DNA from: Conexibacter woesei DSM 14684
Lineage (GTDB): Bacteria > Actinomycetota > Thermoleophilia > Solirubrobacterales > Solirubrobacteraceae
Length of the DNA stretch: 64,000 nucleotides
NCBI RefSeq assembly: GCF_000025265.1
Contig: NC_013739.1
Location: 496,001 to 560,000 of the forward strand
Reading direction: 5' to 3'
In this document: positions 29,744-38,190 of the stretch, piece by piece
Layout of the letters: each line of letters opens with the position of its first letter
Numbering within the stretch: the stretch's first letter is position 1
Notes under the pieces: generated by a model
Told to the model about the DNA's origin: nothing
The model's input: only the letters and a program-made list of their open reading frames with translations
Database searches by the model: none
Position numbers and translations under genes: made by a program

Positions 29744-30214
29744 TCAGCGGGCGGGTGTGAAGCGCACGACGTAGGGGAAGTCGCCGAACTCGACCTCGAC
29801 GGTGTGCTCGCCGCGCAGGTCGACGGTGCGGCGACCGTCTCTGGCGGCGTCGCTGAAGAGCTTGACGTAGCGCGCGCTCGGTCCCGGCCGTGCGGGTCCG
29901 AGCCTCACGGCGAACGCGGTCTGGGCGTTGAAGTCGAGGTCGGCGTCCTCGGGGGCGTACTGCGCGAAGCGCACGACGTAGCGGCCGTCGAAGTCGTACG
30001 GGCCGTGCGTCTCGGGGGACGCCTCGCCGTCGACGACGATCTCGCCGTCGCGCGCCGGCTCGCGCAGCAGCGGCGGGGCCGCCGGCGACGTCGCGCCGCC
30101 GGTCGCTGCGGTCGTCGCCGCCGTCGTGTCGCCGTCGCCGCAGGCCGCGAGCGCTCCCGTCAGCGCGAGAACCGCGAGGCCGGCGGCGGCGCGGCGCGCT
30201 CGCTCTCTACTCAT
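29744..30214 (-). CDS. Putative lipoprotein
   Basis: A 156-residue protein with a signal peptide and a lipobox (LAAC, Cys25), a Thr/Ala-rich linker and a beta-rich C-terminal domain containing DFDGRYVVRFAQYAPEDADLDF and VEVEFGDFPYVVRF. The function is unknown; the pattern suggests a small surface-anchored binding domain. It is divergent from the ferritin-like/mod genes, with 82 bases between. A tiny reading frame stops over its start codon. Confidence 0.75.
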   Translation of the reverse strand: MSRERARRAAAGLAVLALTGALAACGDGDTTAATTAATGGATSPAAPPLLREPARDGEIVVDGEASPETHGPYDFDGRYVVRFAQYAPEDADLDFNAQTAFAVRLGPARPGPSARYVKLFSDAARDGRRTVDLRGEHTVEVEFGDFPYVVRFTPAR

Positions 30215-30234
30215 GTTTTGAGCTTACTACTCAT
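30211..30234 (-). other. Possible 7-codon upstream reading frame
   Basis: Read leftward from 30234, ATG AGT AGT AAG CTC AAA ACA TGA encodes MSSKLKT, and its stop overlaps the lipoprotein ATG. The start ATGAGTAG is repeated at the lipoprotein start. It could be a leader or a chance duplication. Confidence 0.25.
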
Positions 30235-30296
30235 TTCGTGTGTAGGATGCGGCCGCTCCGGGCGGTCCGGGAATCGACGAGAGGAGTGCTGAGACG

Positions 30297-30908
30297 GTGA
30301 GGACGTTCGATCGAAGCGGGTTCTTGCGGCTGAGCGCCGCCGGGGCGGGAGCGATGCTCGGCGCGGGCGCGCTGGCGCTGCCGGCGCGCGCGGCGCTGCC
30401 GGCGCCCGAGCCCAAGGGCGAGGATCTCGGGTTCCTCCAGCTCGGCGCGATCGGCGAGCGCGTCAGCCTCGAGCTCTACCGCGCCGCCGCCGCCGCACCG
30501 GCGCTGACGGTCGCGGAGCGCAGGCGGGCCGCTCAGATCCGCGCCGAGAAGGTCAAGCAGGTCGCCAAGCTCGACGCGGCGCTGGGCGAGGACGCGCTCG
30601 GCGACGACTCGTTCACGATCACGCTGCCGGCGAGGGAGCTTGCGTCGAGAGCGTCGATCGGCCGCTTCGGCGAGCGACTGGAGGCGCTGCTGGTCGGCGT
30701 CTACCTCAACGGCGTGCAGAACGGCGAGGACCGTTCGACGCGGCTGCTGCTCGGGCGTCTGCTCGCGTACGACGTGCAGCAGCTGGCGTGGCTGCGGGCG
30801 TTGCGCGGCGCGCCGAACTTCACGCGCGTCCCGTCGCCGCTGAGCGTCGAGCTCGCCGGCGAGCAGTTGGACCGCTTCCTCTCGACGCCCGGCGTCGAGC
30901 CGAGCTGA
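30297..30908 (+). CDS. Exported ferritin-like-domain protein
   Basis: A 203-residue protein starting at GTG (GAGGAG site 10 bases upstream), with an export signal (RSGFLRLSAAGAGAMLGAGALALPARA) lacking a twin arginine. A four-helix region resembles exported ferritin-like/DUF4439 proteins. The usual ExxH metal pairs are not seen: the expected positions read AEKVKQ and DVQQLA, so iron binding is doubtful. It ends 14 bases before modA and is probably the first gene of the mod operon. The family call is moderate. Confidence 0.65.
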   Translation: MRTFDRSGFLRLSAAGAGAMLGAGALALPARAALPAPEPKGEDLGFLQLGAIGERVSLELYRAAAAAPALTVAERRRAAQIRAEKVKQVAKLDAALGEDALGDDSFTITLPARELASRASIGRFGERLEALLVGVYLNGVQNGEDRSTRLLLGRLLAYDVQQLAWLRALRGAPNFTRVPSPLSVELAGEQLDRFLSTPGVEPS

Positions 30909-30922
30909 AAGGACCGATCGAG

Positions 30923-31675
30923 ATGCTGCACCTTCTTCCCTCCATCCGCCGTCGCCGCGCCGGCCTCGCGGTCGCGCTGGCGGCCCTCGTCGCGCTCGCC
31001 ATCCCCGCGGGCGCGCAGGCGCTGACCGTCTATGCGGCGGCGTCGCTGCGCGAGGCGTTTCCGCGGATCGCCTCGGCGACGTACAACTTCGCCGGCTCGG
31101 GCGCGCTGCAGGCGCAGATCGAGCGCGGCGCGCCCGCCGACGTGTTCGCCTCCGCAAGCCCGTCCGAGGCCCAGGCGCTGTTCCGCGCCGGCCGCTGCGG
31201 CCGGCCGGTGACGTTCGCGACCAACATCGTCGTGCTGCTGGTCCCGCAGAGCAATCCCGGCAACATCAGCTCCGTCTACAGCCTGCGCAGCGGCGGGAGA
31301 CGGCTGGCGATCGGGGTGCCCGGGGTGCCGATCGGCGACTACACGCGCAAGCTGCTCGCGCGCATGCGGCTGACGTCGATCCTGTCGAGCAACACGGTCA
31401 GCCAGGAGGCGAACGTCGCCGGGATCACGTCGAAGGTCGCGCTCGGCTCGGCCGACGCCGGCTTCACGTACATCACCGACGGCCGCATCGTCGCCGACCG
31501 CGTCCGCACGATCCGCCTGCCGAAGTGGGCCCAGCCGCCGGTCCGGTACCAGCTCTGCGCCGTTCGGCGCTCGGGTGCGGACACCTCCGGCGCCGACGCG
31601 TTCATCAAGCGCGTCACCGGCAGCAGCGGCCGCCGCGTGCTGCAGGCCGGCGGGTTCGGGCTGCCGCCGCGCTGA
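30923..31675 (+). CDS. modA: Molybdate ABC transporter substrate-binding protein
   Basis: A 250-residue protein with a Sec signal (residues 1-32, cleavage after AQA) followed by the ModA hallmark LTVYAAASLREAFPRI. Further segments are FAGSGALQAQIERGAPADVFASAS (oxyanion-binding serines) and a late AFIKRVTGSSGRRVLQAGGFG. It captures molybdate or tungstate outside the membrane and delivers it to ModBC. No lipobox is visible. The GA-rich start region follows AAAGGA, and the modB ATG is seven bases after its stop. Confidence 0.93.
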   Translation: MLHLLPSIRRRRAGLAVALAALVALAIPAGAQALTVYAAASLREAFPRIASATYNFAGSGALQAQIERGAPADVFASASPSEAQALFRAGRCGRPVTFATNIVVLLVPQSNPGNISSVYSLRSGGRRLAIGVPGVPIGDYTRKLLARMRLTSILSSNTVSQEANVAGITSKVALGSADAGFTYITDGRIVADRVRTIRLPKWAQPPVRYQLCAVRRSGADTSGADAFIKRVTGSSGRRVLQAGGFGLPPR

Positions 31676-31682
31676 GCCTGTG

Positions 31683-32561
31683 ATGCCGGGCGAGCGGCCG
31701 ACCGGGGCACGGCGCGCGCGTCGTCGTGCGAGGAGCGCGGGCTTCACCGCGCTCCTCGCGCTGTGCGCCGGCGTCACCGTGACGTTCCTCGCGATCCCGC
31801 TCGTCGCGCTGTTCGCGGAGACGCCGCTGGCCGATGTGCCCGACCTGCTCGGCGATCCGGCGGTGCGCGACATCCTCGTCGTGACCGCGCGCACCAACGC
31901 GATCGCCAACGCGCTGATCCTCCTGGTCGGGACGCCGACCGCGTATCTGCTCGCGACGCGGCGCTTCCCCGGCCGGGCGGCCCTGATCACGTTGATCGAG
32001 CTGCCGCTCGTGCTGCCGCCCGCCGTCGCGGGCATCGGCCTGCTCGCGGCGTTCGGCGCGGGCGGCCTGCTCGGCGACCCGCTCGCCGACGCGGGGATCG
32101 TGCTGCCGTTCACCGAGTGGGCCGTGATCCTCGCCGTCACCTTCGTCGCCTCGCCGTTCTACCTGCGTCAGGGGATCGCGTCGTTCGAGAGCGTCGATCC
32201 GCTGCTGCCCGCCGCGGCGCGGACGCTCGGCGCCGGGCCGGCGCGCACGTTCTGGCGCGTCTCGCTGCCGCTCGCGGCCGGCGGCCTGGTCGCCGGCTGG
32301 GTGCTGACGTTCGCGCGCGGGATCGGCGAGTTCGGCGCCACGATCATGTTCGCCGGCAACGTCCGCGGCGAGACCCAGACGCTGACGCTCGGCGTCTACG
32401 AGCAGCTGGAGGCGAACTTCGATCTGGCGCTCGCGATCGGCGTCCTGCTCGTGCTGCTCAGCGCCGCCGTCCTGATCATCTACAAGCTCGTCTCCTCATG
32501 GCGATCCTCCACCTCGACCTCGCCGTCGATCTTCGCTCCTTCCGCCTCGCGCTCGAGCTGA
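31683..32561 (+). CDS. modB: Molybdate ABC transporter permease
   Basis: A 292-residue membrane protein with about six hydrophobic segments, beginning after an Arg-rich N-terminus. It carries the permease-ATPase contact loop (AARTLGAGPARTFWRVSLPLAAGGLVAGWVLTF) and EFGATIMFAGN typical of ModB/CysT. Its C-terminal 21 codons run 64 bases into modC, encoding a Ser-rich tail (SSWRSSTSTSPSIFAPS) that is unusual and may be an accident of the overlapping frame. Confidence 0.92.
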   Translation: MPGERPTGARRARRRARSAGFTALLALCAGVTVTFLAIPLVALFAETPLADVPDLLGDPAVRDILVVTARTNAIANALILLVGTPTAYLLATRRFPGRAALITLIELPLVLPPAVAGIGLLAAFGAGGLLGDPLADAGIVLPFTEWAVILAVTFVASPFYLRQGIASFESVDPLLPAAARTLGAGPARTFWRVSLPLAAGGLVAGWVLTFARGIGEFGATIMFAGNVRGETQTLTLGVYEQLEANFDLALAIGVLLVLLSAAVLIIYKLVSSWRSSTSTSPSIFAPSASRSS

Positions 32562-33559
32562 CCGTCGAGCGCGAGACGCTCGCGCTCGTCGGCCCCTCCG
32601 GCGCCGGCAAGACGACCGTGCTGCGCGCGATCGCCGGCCTGCTCGACCCGCACGCCGGCCGCATCGCGCTCGGCGGCACGACGTGGTTCGACGCCGGCGC
32701 GCGCGTCTCGCTGCCGCCCGAGGAGCGCTCGGTCGGGCTCGTCTTCCAGGAGTACGCGCTGTTCCCGCACATGACCGTGCAGGACAACGTCGCGTTCGCC
32801 GCGCGCGGCGGGCGCACGCGCCCGGGTGAGCTGCTGGAGCGCTTCCGCATCTCCCACCTGGCCGGCGCCCGCCCGGCGACGCTGTCGGGCGGTGAGCGAC
32901 AGCGGGTCGCGCTCGCCCGCGCGCTCGCGCGCGACCCGGCGGTGCTGCTGCTCGACGAGCCGCTCTCCGCGCTCGACGCGCACACGCGTGCGGTCGTGCG
33001 CGGCGAGCTGCAGGAGCTGCTCGACGAGCTGACGCTGCCGACGATCCTGATCACCCATGACTTCCGCGACGCGGCTGCGCTCGCCGACCGCGCCGGCGTC
33101 CTGGTCGACGGCCGGCTGCGCCAGCTCGACACCCTCGCCGGTCTGTCGCAGCGACCGGCCGACGCGGCGGTCGCGGCGCTGACCGGCAGCAACCTGCTGG
33201 CCGGCGACGCGACGCCGCTGCCCGGCGGCGGCGCCGAGATCCGGCTCGACGGCGGCGGCGTGCTGCGTGTCGCTCAGCCGGCACGCGGACGCGTCGGCGT
33301 CGCGATCGCGCCGTGGGACGTGCTGCTGCTGCGCGACGACGAGCCCGCCGAGCCGCTCCCGGCCAACGCCGTCCGCGGCACGATCAGCGAGCTCACGCCC
33401 GATGGCGGCCGCGTCCACGTCCGCGTCGGACCGCTCCGCTGCGAGGTCCCGCGCGAGCAGCTCGCGCGCCTCGCGCTGCGGCGCGGCGACCGCGCCGCCG
33501 CGCTCCCGCGCGCCGGCGCGATCAGCATCGTTCGCTCTAGCGGCGGACGCGAACGGTGA
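32498..33559 (+). CDS. modC: Molybdate ABC transporter ATP-binding protein
   Basis: A 353-residue ATPase: Walker A GPSGAGKTT, Q-loop FQEYALFPHMTV, signature LSGGERQR, Walker B VLLLDEPLSALD and H-loop LITHDF. A C-terminal TOBE/mop-like domain (about 285-350, VRGTISELTPDGGRVHVRV) is expected in ModC for oxyanion-dependent control. The ATG at 32498 lies inside modB. Its 3' end overlaps the convergent RTX-like gene by 23 bases. Confidence 0.93.
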   Translation: MAILHLDLAVDLRSFRLALELTVERETLALVGPSGAGKTTVLRAIAGLLDPHAGRIALGGTTWFDAGARVSLPPEERSVGLVFQEYALFPHMTVQDNVAFAARGGRTRPGELLERFRISHLAGARPATLSGGERQRVALARALARDPAVLLLDEPLSALDAHTRAVVRGELQELLDELTLPTILITHDFRDAAALADRAGVLVDGRLRQLDTLAGLSQRPADAAVAALTGSNLLAGDATPLPGGGAEIRLDGGGVLRVAQPARGRVGVAIAPWDVLLLRDDEPAEPLPANAVRGTISELTPDGGRVHVRVGPLRCEVPREQLARLALRRGDRAAALPRAGAISIVRSSGGRER

Positions 33560-35105
33560 ACGTTCTGGAGCTCGAGCCGACGCGCACGACGACGCGGTAG
33601 CTGCCGGGTCGCAGCGCTCTGCGGCCGACTCTGGTCAGCGTGCGCGTCGATCTGCCGGCCTTCGCTCTGAACGTCACCGTGCCGAGCGCTCTGCGCGCGC
33701 CTCTGCGCGTCACGGTGACGGTGACCGTCGCGGCACGGCGCAACGTCAGCGCGAGCGAGACGCGTCGGGCGCCGCCTCTCACGGCCGCGGCGCGCAGCGG
33801 CGCAGGACCGGTCGCTCTTCTGTCTCTGGCCGGCGGTGCGGCGCCCGGGCCGCCGGGGCCGGGACCCGGGGCCGGTCTCGGCGCGGCGGCGCGGTCGACC
33901 GATTCGCAGGCCTGGAAGCCGTCCTGGCCGACCGTGTCGACGGCGTCGACCTGGGCGCTGTCGGCGCCGGAGCCGCAGTTGAGCGAGTCCGCCTCGTTGT
34001 CGCGGGCGAACAGCTGGTCGTTGCCGGCGGAGCAGCCGTAGGCGGAGCAGTTGGCGTAGTCGCCGTAGAGGCTGTCGAGCCCGGCGCCGCCCTCGACGCG
34101 GTCGTCGCCGTCCCCGCCGTAGAGCGTGTCGTTGCCGGCGTCGCCGAACAGCTGGTCGGCGCCGGAGCTGCCGGACAGCTCGTCGTTGCCGCCGCCGCCG
34201 CGGGCGACGTCGTCGCCGAGGCTGCCGTCGAAGACGTCGTTGCCCGCCGTGCCGGCGTACGTGTCGTTGCCGGGGCTGCCGACGACCTTCTCGAGGTCGG
34301 AGCGGTGGTTGTCGCCTTCGCCGGGGTTGCCGTCGTTCGCGACGTCGTCGAGCGAGATCGCGACGCCCTCCGCGTGCTCGAGCAGCTGAAGCTCGTCGAA
34401 GCCCGGGCCGCCGCGGAGGTCGTCGGCACCGGGATCGGCATCGCCCCCGCCCAGGCGGTCGTTGCCCGCGCCGGCGTCCTCCAGGTCGTTGCCGCCGCCG
34501 CCGCGCAGGACGTCGTCGCCGTCGCCGCCGAGCAGCTGGTCGTTGCCGTCCGCGCCCTCGAGCCGGTCGTTGCCGGTTCCGCCGGTCAGCACGTCGTCGT
34601 TCCCGCCCCCGAACAGCTGGTCGTTGCCGCCGCCGCCGTCGAACTGGTCGGGGCCGGAGCCGCCGACGAACCAGTCGTCCGCGCTGCCCCCGGTGACCGT
34701 CGCGAGCTGGTCGGGCGGGCAGCCGTCCGGCCGCGAGAAGTCGCCGACGCCCTCGCCGAGGTTGGCGGCGATCGACGGGATGCAGACGTTCTCCATCGTC
34801 AGTCTGTCGACGCCGGCGCCGAAGCTGGCGACGAGCGCGGTGGTCGCGCCCGGGCAGTGGAAGTAGGACCCGAGCACCGGGATGATCTCCTGGACGCAGC
34901 TGCTCGCGTTCGTCACGCCGGTGGAGTTGCGGACCGTGACGGTGCCTCTGAGCTGGTCGAAGCCGACGTACGTGATGTTGTCGCCCGTGCCGGCGATCCC
35001 GATCGTGGTGCCGGTGTAGGTCAGCGTGATCGCCGCGGAGGCGGTGGCAGGCGCGAGAACGAGCGCGGCCAGCACGACCAGCGCCCCGAGGAGTGAGCGG
35101 AACAT
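33537..35105 (-). CDS. Exported RTX-like calcium-binding repeat protein
   Basis: A 522-residue protein with a Sec signal (1-24), a beta-rich N-terminal domain, then about 18 GGxGxD-like nonapeptide repeats (residues about 139-385), a Pro/Gly linker and an Arg-rich beta-strand tail ending FTVRVRR. The repeats should form a calcium-binding parallel beta-roll once outside the cell. There is no catalytic domain, nor a type I secretion neighbour, so export is probably by Sec. Arginines in the tail are largely AGA. Its role may be structural or adhesive. Confidence 0.88.
   Translation of the reverse strand: MFRSLLGALVVLAALVLAPATASAAITLTYTGTTIGIAGTGDNITYVGFDQLRGTVTVRNSTGVTNASSCVQEIIPVLGSYFHCPGATTALVASFGAGVDRLTMENVCIPSIAANLGEGVGDFSRPDGCPPDQLATVTGGSADDWFVGGSGPDQFDGGGGNDQLFGGGNDDVLTGGTGNDRLEGADGNDQLLGGDGDDVLRGGGGNDLEDAGAGNDRLGGGDADPGADDLRGGPGFDELQLLEHAEGVAISLDDVANDGNPGEGDNHRSDLEKVVGSPGNDTYAGTAGNDVFDGSLGDDVARGGGGNDELSGSSGADQLFGDAGNDTLYGGDGDDRVEGGAGLDSLYGDYANCSAYGCSAGNDQLFARDNEADSLNCGSGADSAQVDAVDTVGQDGFQACESVDRAAAPRPAPGPGPGGPGAAPPARDRRATGPAPLRAAAVRGGARRVSLALTLRRAATVTVTVTRRGARRALGTVTFRAKAGRSTRTLTRVGRRALRPGSYRVVVRVGSSSRTFTVRVRR
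33951..34691 (-). repeat. RTX-type nonapeptide repeat array
   Basis: Tandem in-frame units of about 27 bases encode GGxGNDxLx repeats, interrupted near 34290-34400 by a non-repeat insert. The array is part of the calcium-binding protein and is the cause of local DNA repetitiveness. Confidence 0.85.
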
Positions 35106-35209
35106 GGCGCGATCGTAGGTCCGGCCGGCGCCCGCCCGCATCCGTGCAACTACGGAAGTCGCGCCCGTTCGTGCTCGCCCGCCGTCGTCCTGTCGGCGAT
35201 GATGCGCGG

Positions 35210-36007
35210 GTGCACGAGGACGGTGCGATCGACTGGACCGGTTACGTGCCGGCGTCCCACGCCGCGCCGCACGTCGAGTGGATCTGGTCCGCGCGCGGCC
35301 GTGCCGGCGACCTCCCCACGCACCGTGTCCTGCCCGACGCCTGCGCCGACGTGATCGTCGTCGGCGACGGCGCCGCCTTCGTCGTCGGCCCGCTGCGCGC
35401 GGCGCGTGTCGTCGACCTGCCGGCGAACGGCGCGCTGACCGCGGGGATGCGGCTGCGGCCGGGCGCCGCGCGCATGGTCCTCGGCGTCCCGGTCGGAGAG
35501 CTGCTCGACGGGCGGGTGCCGCTCGCCGACGTCGCTCCCGCGCTGGCGCGCCGCTTCGAGCTCGCGCGCGAGCGCGCGGCGTGCGGCGGCGCTGCGTCGC
35601 ACGCCGCCACGCGGGCGCTCGAGGAGGCGATCGCCCTCCACGTGGGCGGAAGCGCACCCGATCCGCAGATCGCGGCGCTGGTCGCGACGCTCTGGCGAGA
35701 CGGCGGACAGCGCGTGCCCCAGCTGGCGCGGTCGGTCGGCCTCAGCGAGCGTCAGCTGCGCCGGCGCTGCGGCGAGCTGTGCGGCCACGCGCCCGCCGAG
35801 CTTGCGCGCGTGATGCGGCTGCGGCGCCTGCTGCGCCTAGCCGCCGCGCGCCCGCACGACGGGCTCGCGTCGCTCGCCGCCGCGGCCGGCTGGCACGACC
35901 AGCAGCACATGACGCGCGACGTGCGCCGGCTGACGGGTCTGACGCCCACGCGGCTGCTGCGGCGAGACGGCCGATCCGTGCAAGATCGGCGCGCCGCGGG
36001 CGCCTAG
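35210..36007 (+). CDS. AraC-family transcriptional regulator
   Basis: About 265 residues: an N-terminal sensing domain of the DUF6597 type (GYVPASHAAPHVEWIWSARG, VLPDACADVIVVGDG) and a C-terminal AraC domain (VPQLARSVGLSERQLRRRCGELCGHAPAELARVMRLRRLL, ending SLAAAAGWHDQQHMTRDVRRLTG). I chose the GTG at 35210; the frame extends upstream to 35093 without recognisable sequence. The downstream VOC gene begins 10 bases after its stop and is a probable partner or target. Confidence 0.87.
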   Translation: MHEDGAIDWTGYVPASHAAPHVEWIWSARGRAGDLPTHRVLPDACADVIVVGDGAAFVVGPLRAARVVDLPANGALTAGMRLRPGAARMVLGVPVGELLDGRVPLADVAPALARRFELARERAACGGAASHAATRALEEAIALHVGGSAPDPQIAALVATLWRDGGQRVPQLARSVGLSERQLRRRCGELCGHAPAELARVMRLRRLLRLAAARPHDGLASLAAAAGWHDQQHMTRDVRRLTGLTPTRLLRRDGRSVQDRRAAGA

Positions 36008-36017
36008 CGTGCTCGCC

Positions 36018-36407
36018 ATGAACCTCTCCTACCTCGTCATCTACGTCCCCGACGTTCCGGCGGCGCTGTCCTTCTACGAGTCCGCGTTCGGGCTCAGACG
36101 CCGCTTCCTGCATGAGAGCCAGCAGTTCGGCGAGCTCGACACGGGCACGACCGCGCTCGCCTTCACCAGTCATGCGCTCGCGGCCGACGCCGTCCCGCTC
36201 AGATACCGCCCGCTGCGACCAGCCGACGAAGCAGCTGGCTTCGAGCTGACGCTGACGACGGACGACGTCGCGGCCGCCTTCGACCACGCCGTCGCGGCCG
36301 GCGCCTCCGGGGTCGCCGTTCCGCAAGAGACGCCGTGGGGCCAGACGGTCGCGTACGTCCGCGACCACGTCGGCACTGCGGTCGGACTCGCGACGCCGAT
36401 GGCCTGA
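36018..36407 (+). CDS. VOC family protein
   Basis: A 129-residue glyoxalase-fold protein: YLVIYVPDVPAALSFYESAFGLRRRFLHES at the N-terminus and QTVAYVRDHVGTAVGLATPM at the C-terminus. The ATG at 36018 is preferred over the GTG at 36009. It is co-directional with the AraC gene, and AraC plus VOC is also the arrangement at 8465-9326. The ligand is unknown. Confidence 0.87.
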   Translation: MNLSYLVIYVPDVPAALSFYESAFGLRRRFLHESQQFGELDTGTTALAFTSHALAADAVPLRYRPLRPADEAAGFELTLTTDDVAAAFDHAVAAGASGVAVPQETPWGQTVAYVRDHVGTAVGLATPMA

Positions 36408-36503
36408 CGCGTCGTGGACGGCGCCGATCGCGCAGGAATCGAGAAGCGCCCGGCCGAGGGTGCGGCTAGCGTGCCGCGCCATGATCCTCTCACTCGACAC
36501 ACC

Positions 36504-36929
36504 ATGACCTTCTCCGAGCAGGAGCGCGCGGCGATGAAGGAGCGCGCCGCCGAGCTGAGAAAGGAGGCGAGCAGCGGACGTGGCAACAAGGCAGCGGCCG
36601 CGGAGCTCGACGTGCTTTCGAAGATCGCGGAGATGGCGGCTCCCGACCGCGCGGTGGCGGAGCGCATCCACGCCATCGTCACCGCCACGGCCCCGGAGCT
36701 GTCGCCCAAGCTGTGGTACGGGCAGCCGGCCTACGCCAGGAAGGGAAGAGTCGTCTGCTTCTTTCGCAGCGGCCACGCCGACAGAGAGCGCTACTCGACC
36801 TTCGGGTTCACCCCTGAGGCGAAGCTCGACGACGACAGCGGCCTGTGGCCCAGCTCGTACGCCGTGACCGAGCTGAGCGACAAGGCCGTGAAGACGATCA
36901 CGACGCTCGTCAAGCAGGCGGTGAGATGA
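36504..36929 (+). CDS. DUF1801-type protein
   Basis: About 141 residues with the DUF1801 (YdhG-like) pattern VAERIHAIVTATAPELSPKLWYGQPAYARKGRVVCFF in the second half, preceded by a charged helical region (ERAAMKERAAELRKEAS). Members adopt a small alpha/beta fold and are sometimes called iron chaperones on thin evidence. I placed the start at ATG 36504; the frame is open back to 36414. The gap from the VOC gene (96 bases) shows no other gene. Confidence 0.75.
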   Translation: MTFSEQERAAMKERAAELRKEASSGRGNKAAAAELDVLSKIAEMAAPDRAVAERIHAIVTATAPELSPKLWYGQPAYARKGRVVCFFRSGHADRERYSTFGFTPEAKLDDDSGLWPSSYAVTELSDKAVKTITTLVKQAVR

Positions 36930-36963
36930 CACGCGTGCCCGCCGTCGTGCGCTACCTGTCGGG

Positions 36964-37437
36964 CTAGCGATCGTGCCGCGCGCGCCCGGTCAGGCGGACG
37001 ATCGGGTACGCGCGGTCAGACTTGGCCTGGTACTTGGCGATGCGCGGCTGGGACTCGGCGATCATCGCCCACGCCTCGTCGCGCTCGGCCCCGGTCAGCG
37101 TCTCGGACGTGACGGAGCAGGGCTGCGCGCCGGGCAGCTCGATCGAGGCTCGCTCGGGATTGGCGACGAGGTTGACGTACCAGCCGGGGTTCCGGGAGCC
37201 GCCGCCGGACGCGACGCTGATCCAGGCGCCGTCTCCGTCGCCGAACCACGCCAGCGGCGTCGCGCGTGGCTCCCCGGTGCGCTTTCCGACGGTGTTGAGG
37301 ACCAGGATGTCCATCCCCATGAAGGTGTTCTTGCCCTTGCGTGCCTTGCGGACGACCCGTGCGTTCGCCTTCTTCTGCATCCAGATCGAGAACGCTCCGG
37401 GCGTCTTCGCCTTGCGCGCCTCCTGCTTCTGAGCCAT
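36964..37437 (-). CDS. F420-dependent nitroreductase (Ddn)-family protein
   Basis: A 157-residue protein of the deazaflavin-dependent nitroreductase family: LVLNTVGKRTGEPRATPLAWFGDGDGAWISVASGGG...NPGWYVNLVANP, the split-barrel segment that binds F420. Known members reduce nitroimidazoles, quinones or other small molecules with F420H2. The ATG at 37437 is preceded by GGAAGGAAG. It is a single gene, convergent with the DUF1801 gene. Confidence 0.9.
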   Translation of the reverse strand: MAQKQEARKAKTPGAFSIWMQKKANARVVRKARKGKNTFMGMDILVLNTVGKRTGEPRATPLAWFGDGDGAWISVASGGGSRNPGWYVNLVANPERASIELPGAQPCSVTSETLTGAERDEAWAMIAESQPRIAKYQAKSDRAYPIVRLTGRARHDR

Positions 37438-37575
37438 CACGCTTCCTTCCGTTCGTTCCGACCGGCCTCGGCTGAGGCCTGACTGCAACGGTAGGTCGGC
37501 ACGGCCCGTCTGGCTTCTTCGTTCCTGACCAGGTCGGCTTGGCCCGGCCGCGGCTCAGCGCGTGGCGCGTGACGA

Positions 37576-38142
37576 TCAGTCGAGCGCGCCGATCGTTCTC
37601 AGCGCCCGTTCGAGCACGTCCTCGCGGCTGCGCGTGCCGTGGTCGGCAGCGATGAAGTGGTTGGCGATCCACAGTGAGTAGGCGATGATGCAGCGGGCCT
37701 CGACGTCGTCCTCGTCGGCGCAGATCGCGCCGAAGAGCGAGCGCAGGAAGTCCATCCGCCGGTTGTCGACACGCCGGAGGCGCTCGGCGACCATCGGGTC
37801 GCGCCGCGACCAGTCGCGAATCGCGAGATCGAGGCTGAGCGCTCCGTCCGTGGACGTGGACGCGGGCAGCGGCGCGAACAGGCGCCGCAGGCGGGCCCTG
37901 GCGTCGCCGCCCACGGCCTCGACGCGCTCGATCACCTCGTCGACGCTCGTGCGCTCCCACGTGTCGAGCATCGCCTCGAGCAATGCGCGCCGGTCCTCGA
38001 AGTGACCGTAGAAACCGCCCCGGGTGACGCCGAGCGCCTTCGCCAGCAGCTCGATCCGGACCGCGTCCGGACCGCCGGCCGCGAGCGTCCGCAGCCCTTC
38101 GTCGATCCATCTGCTTCGCGGCGTGCGAGTCGGCGGCGCCAT
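37576..38142 (-). CDS. TetR-family transcriptional regulator
   Basis: A 188-residue regulator with an N-terminal helix-turn-helix (IDEGLRTLAAGGPDAVRIELLAKALGVTRGGFYGHFEDRRALLEAML) and a C-terminal helical domain. It is divergent from the DUF2867 gene, and a small palindrome lies between them (38157-38170). It probably represses itself and that neighbour. The 138 bases downstream of its stop, up to the Ddn gene start, show no gene. Confidence 0.9.
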   Translation of the reverse strand: MAPPTRTPRSRWIDEGLRTLAAGGPDAVRIELLAKALGVTRGGFYGHFEDRRALLEAMLDTWERTSVDEVIERVEAVGGDARARLRRLFAPLPASTSTDGALSLDLAIRDWSRRDPMVAERLRRVDNRRMDFLRSLFGAICADEDDVEARCIIAYSLWIANHFIAADHGTRSREDVLERALRTIGALD

Positions 38143-38156
38143 GCTAGCCTCGAAAT

Positions 38157-38170
38157 ATACACTTCTGTAT
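38157..38170. promoter_or_regulatory. Palindrome between TetR and DUF2867 genes
   Basis: ATACA-CTTC-TGTAT lies in an AT-rich patch that stands out in this GC-rich DNA, 15 bases from the TetR ATG. It is a likely operator and promoter core for both divergent genes. Confidence 0.5.
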
Positions 38171-38190
38171 GTATTGGAAGGCGGTCCCGC

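Noticed and set aside
33951-34691. Regular DNA repeats resembling a CRISPR or satellite array
   Set aside because: The repeats are in-frame RTX nonapeptide codons with no unique spacers of constant length.
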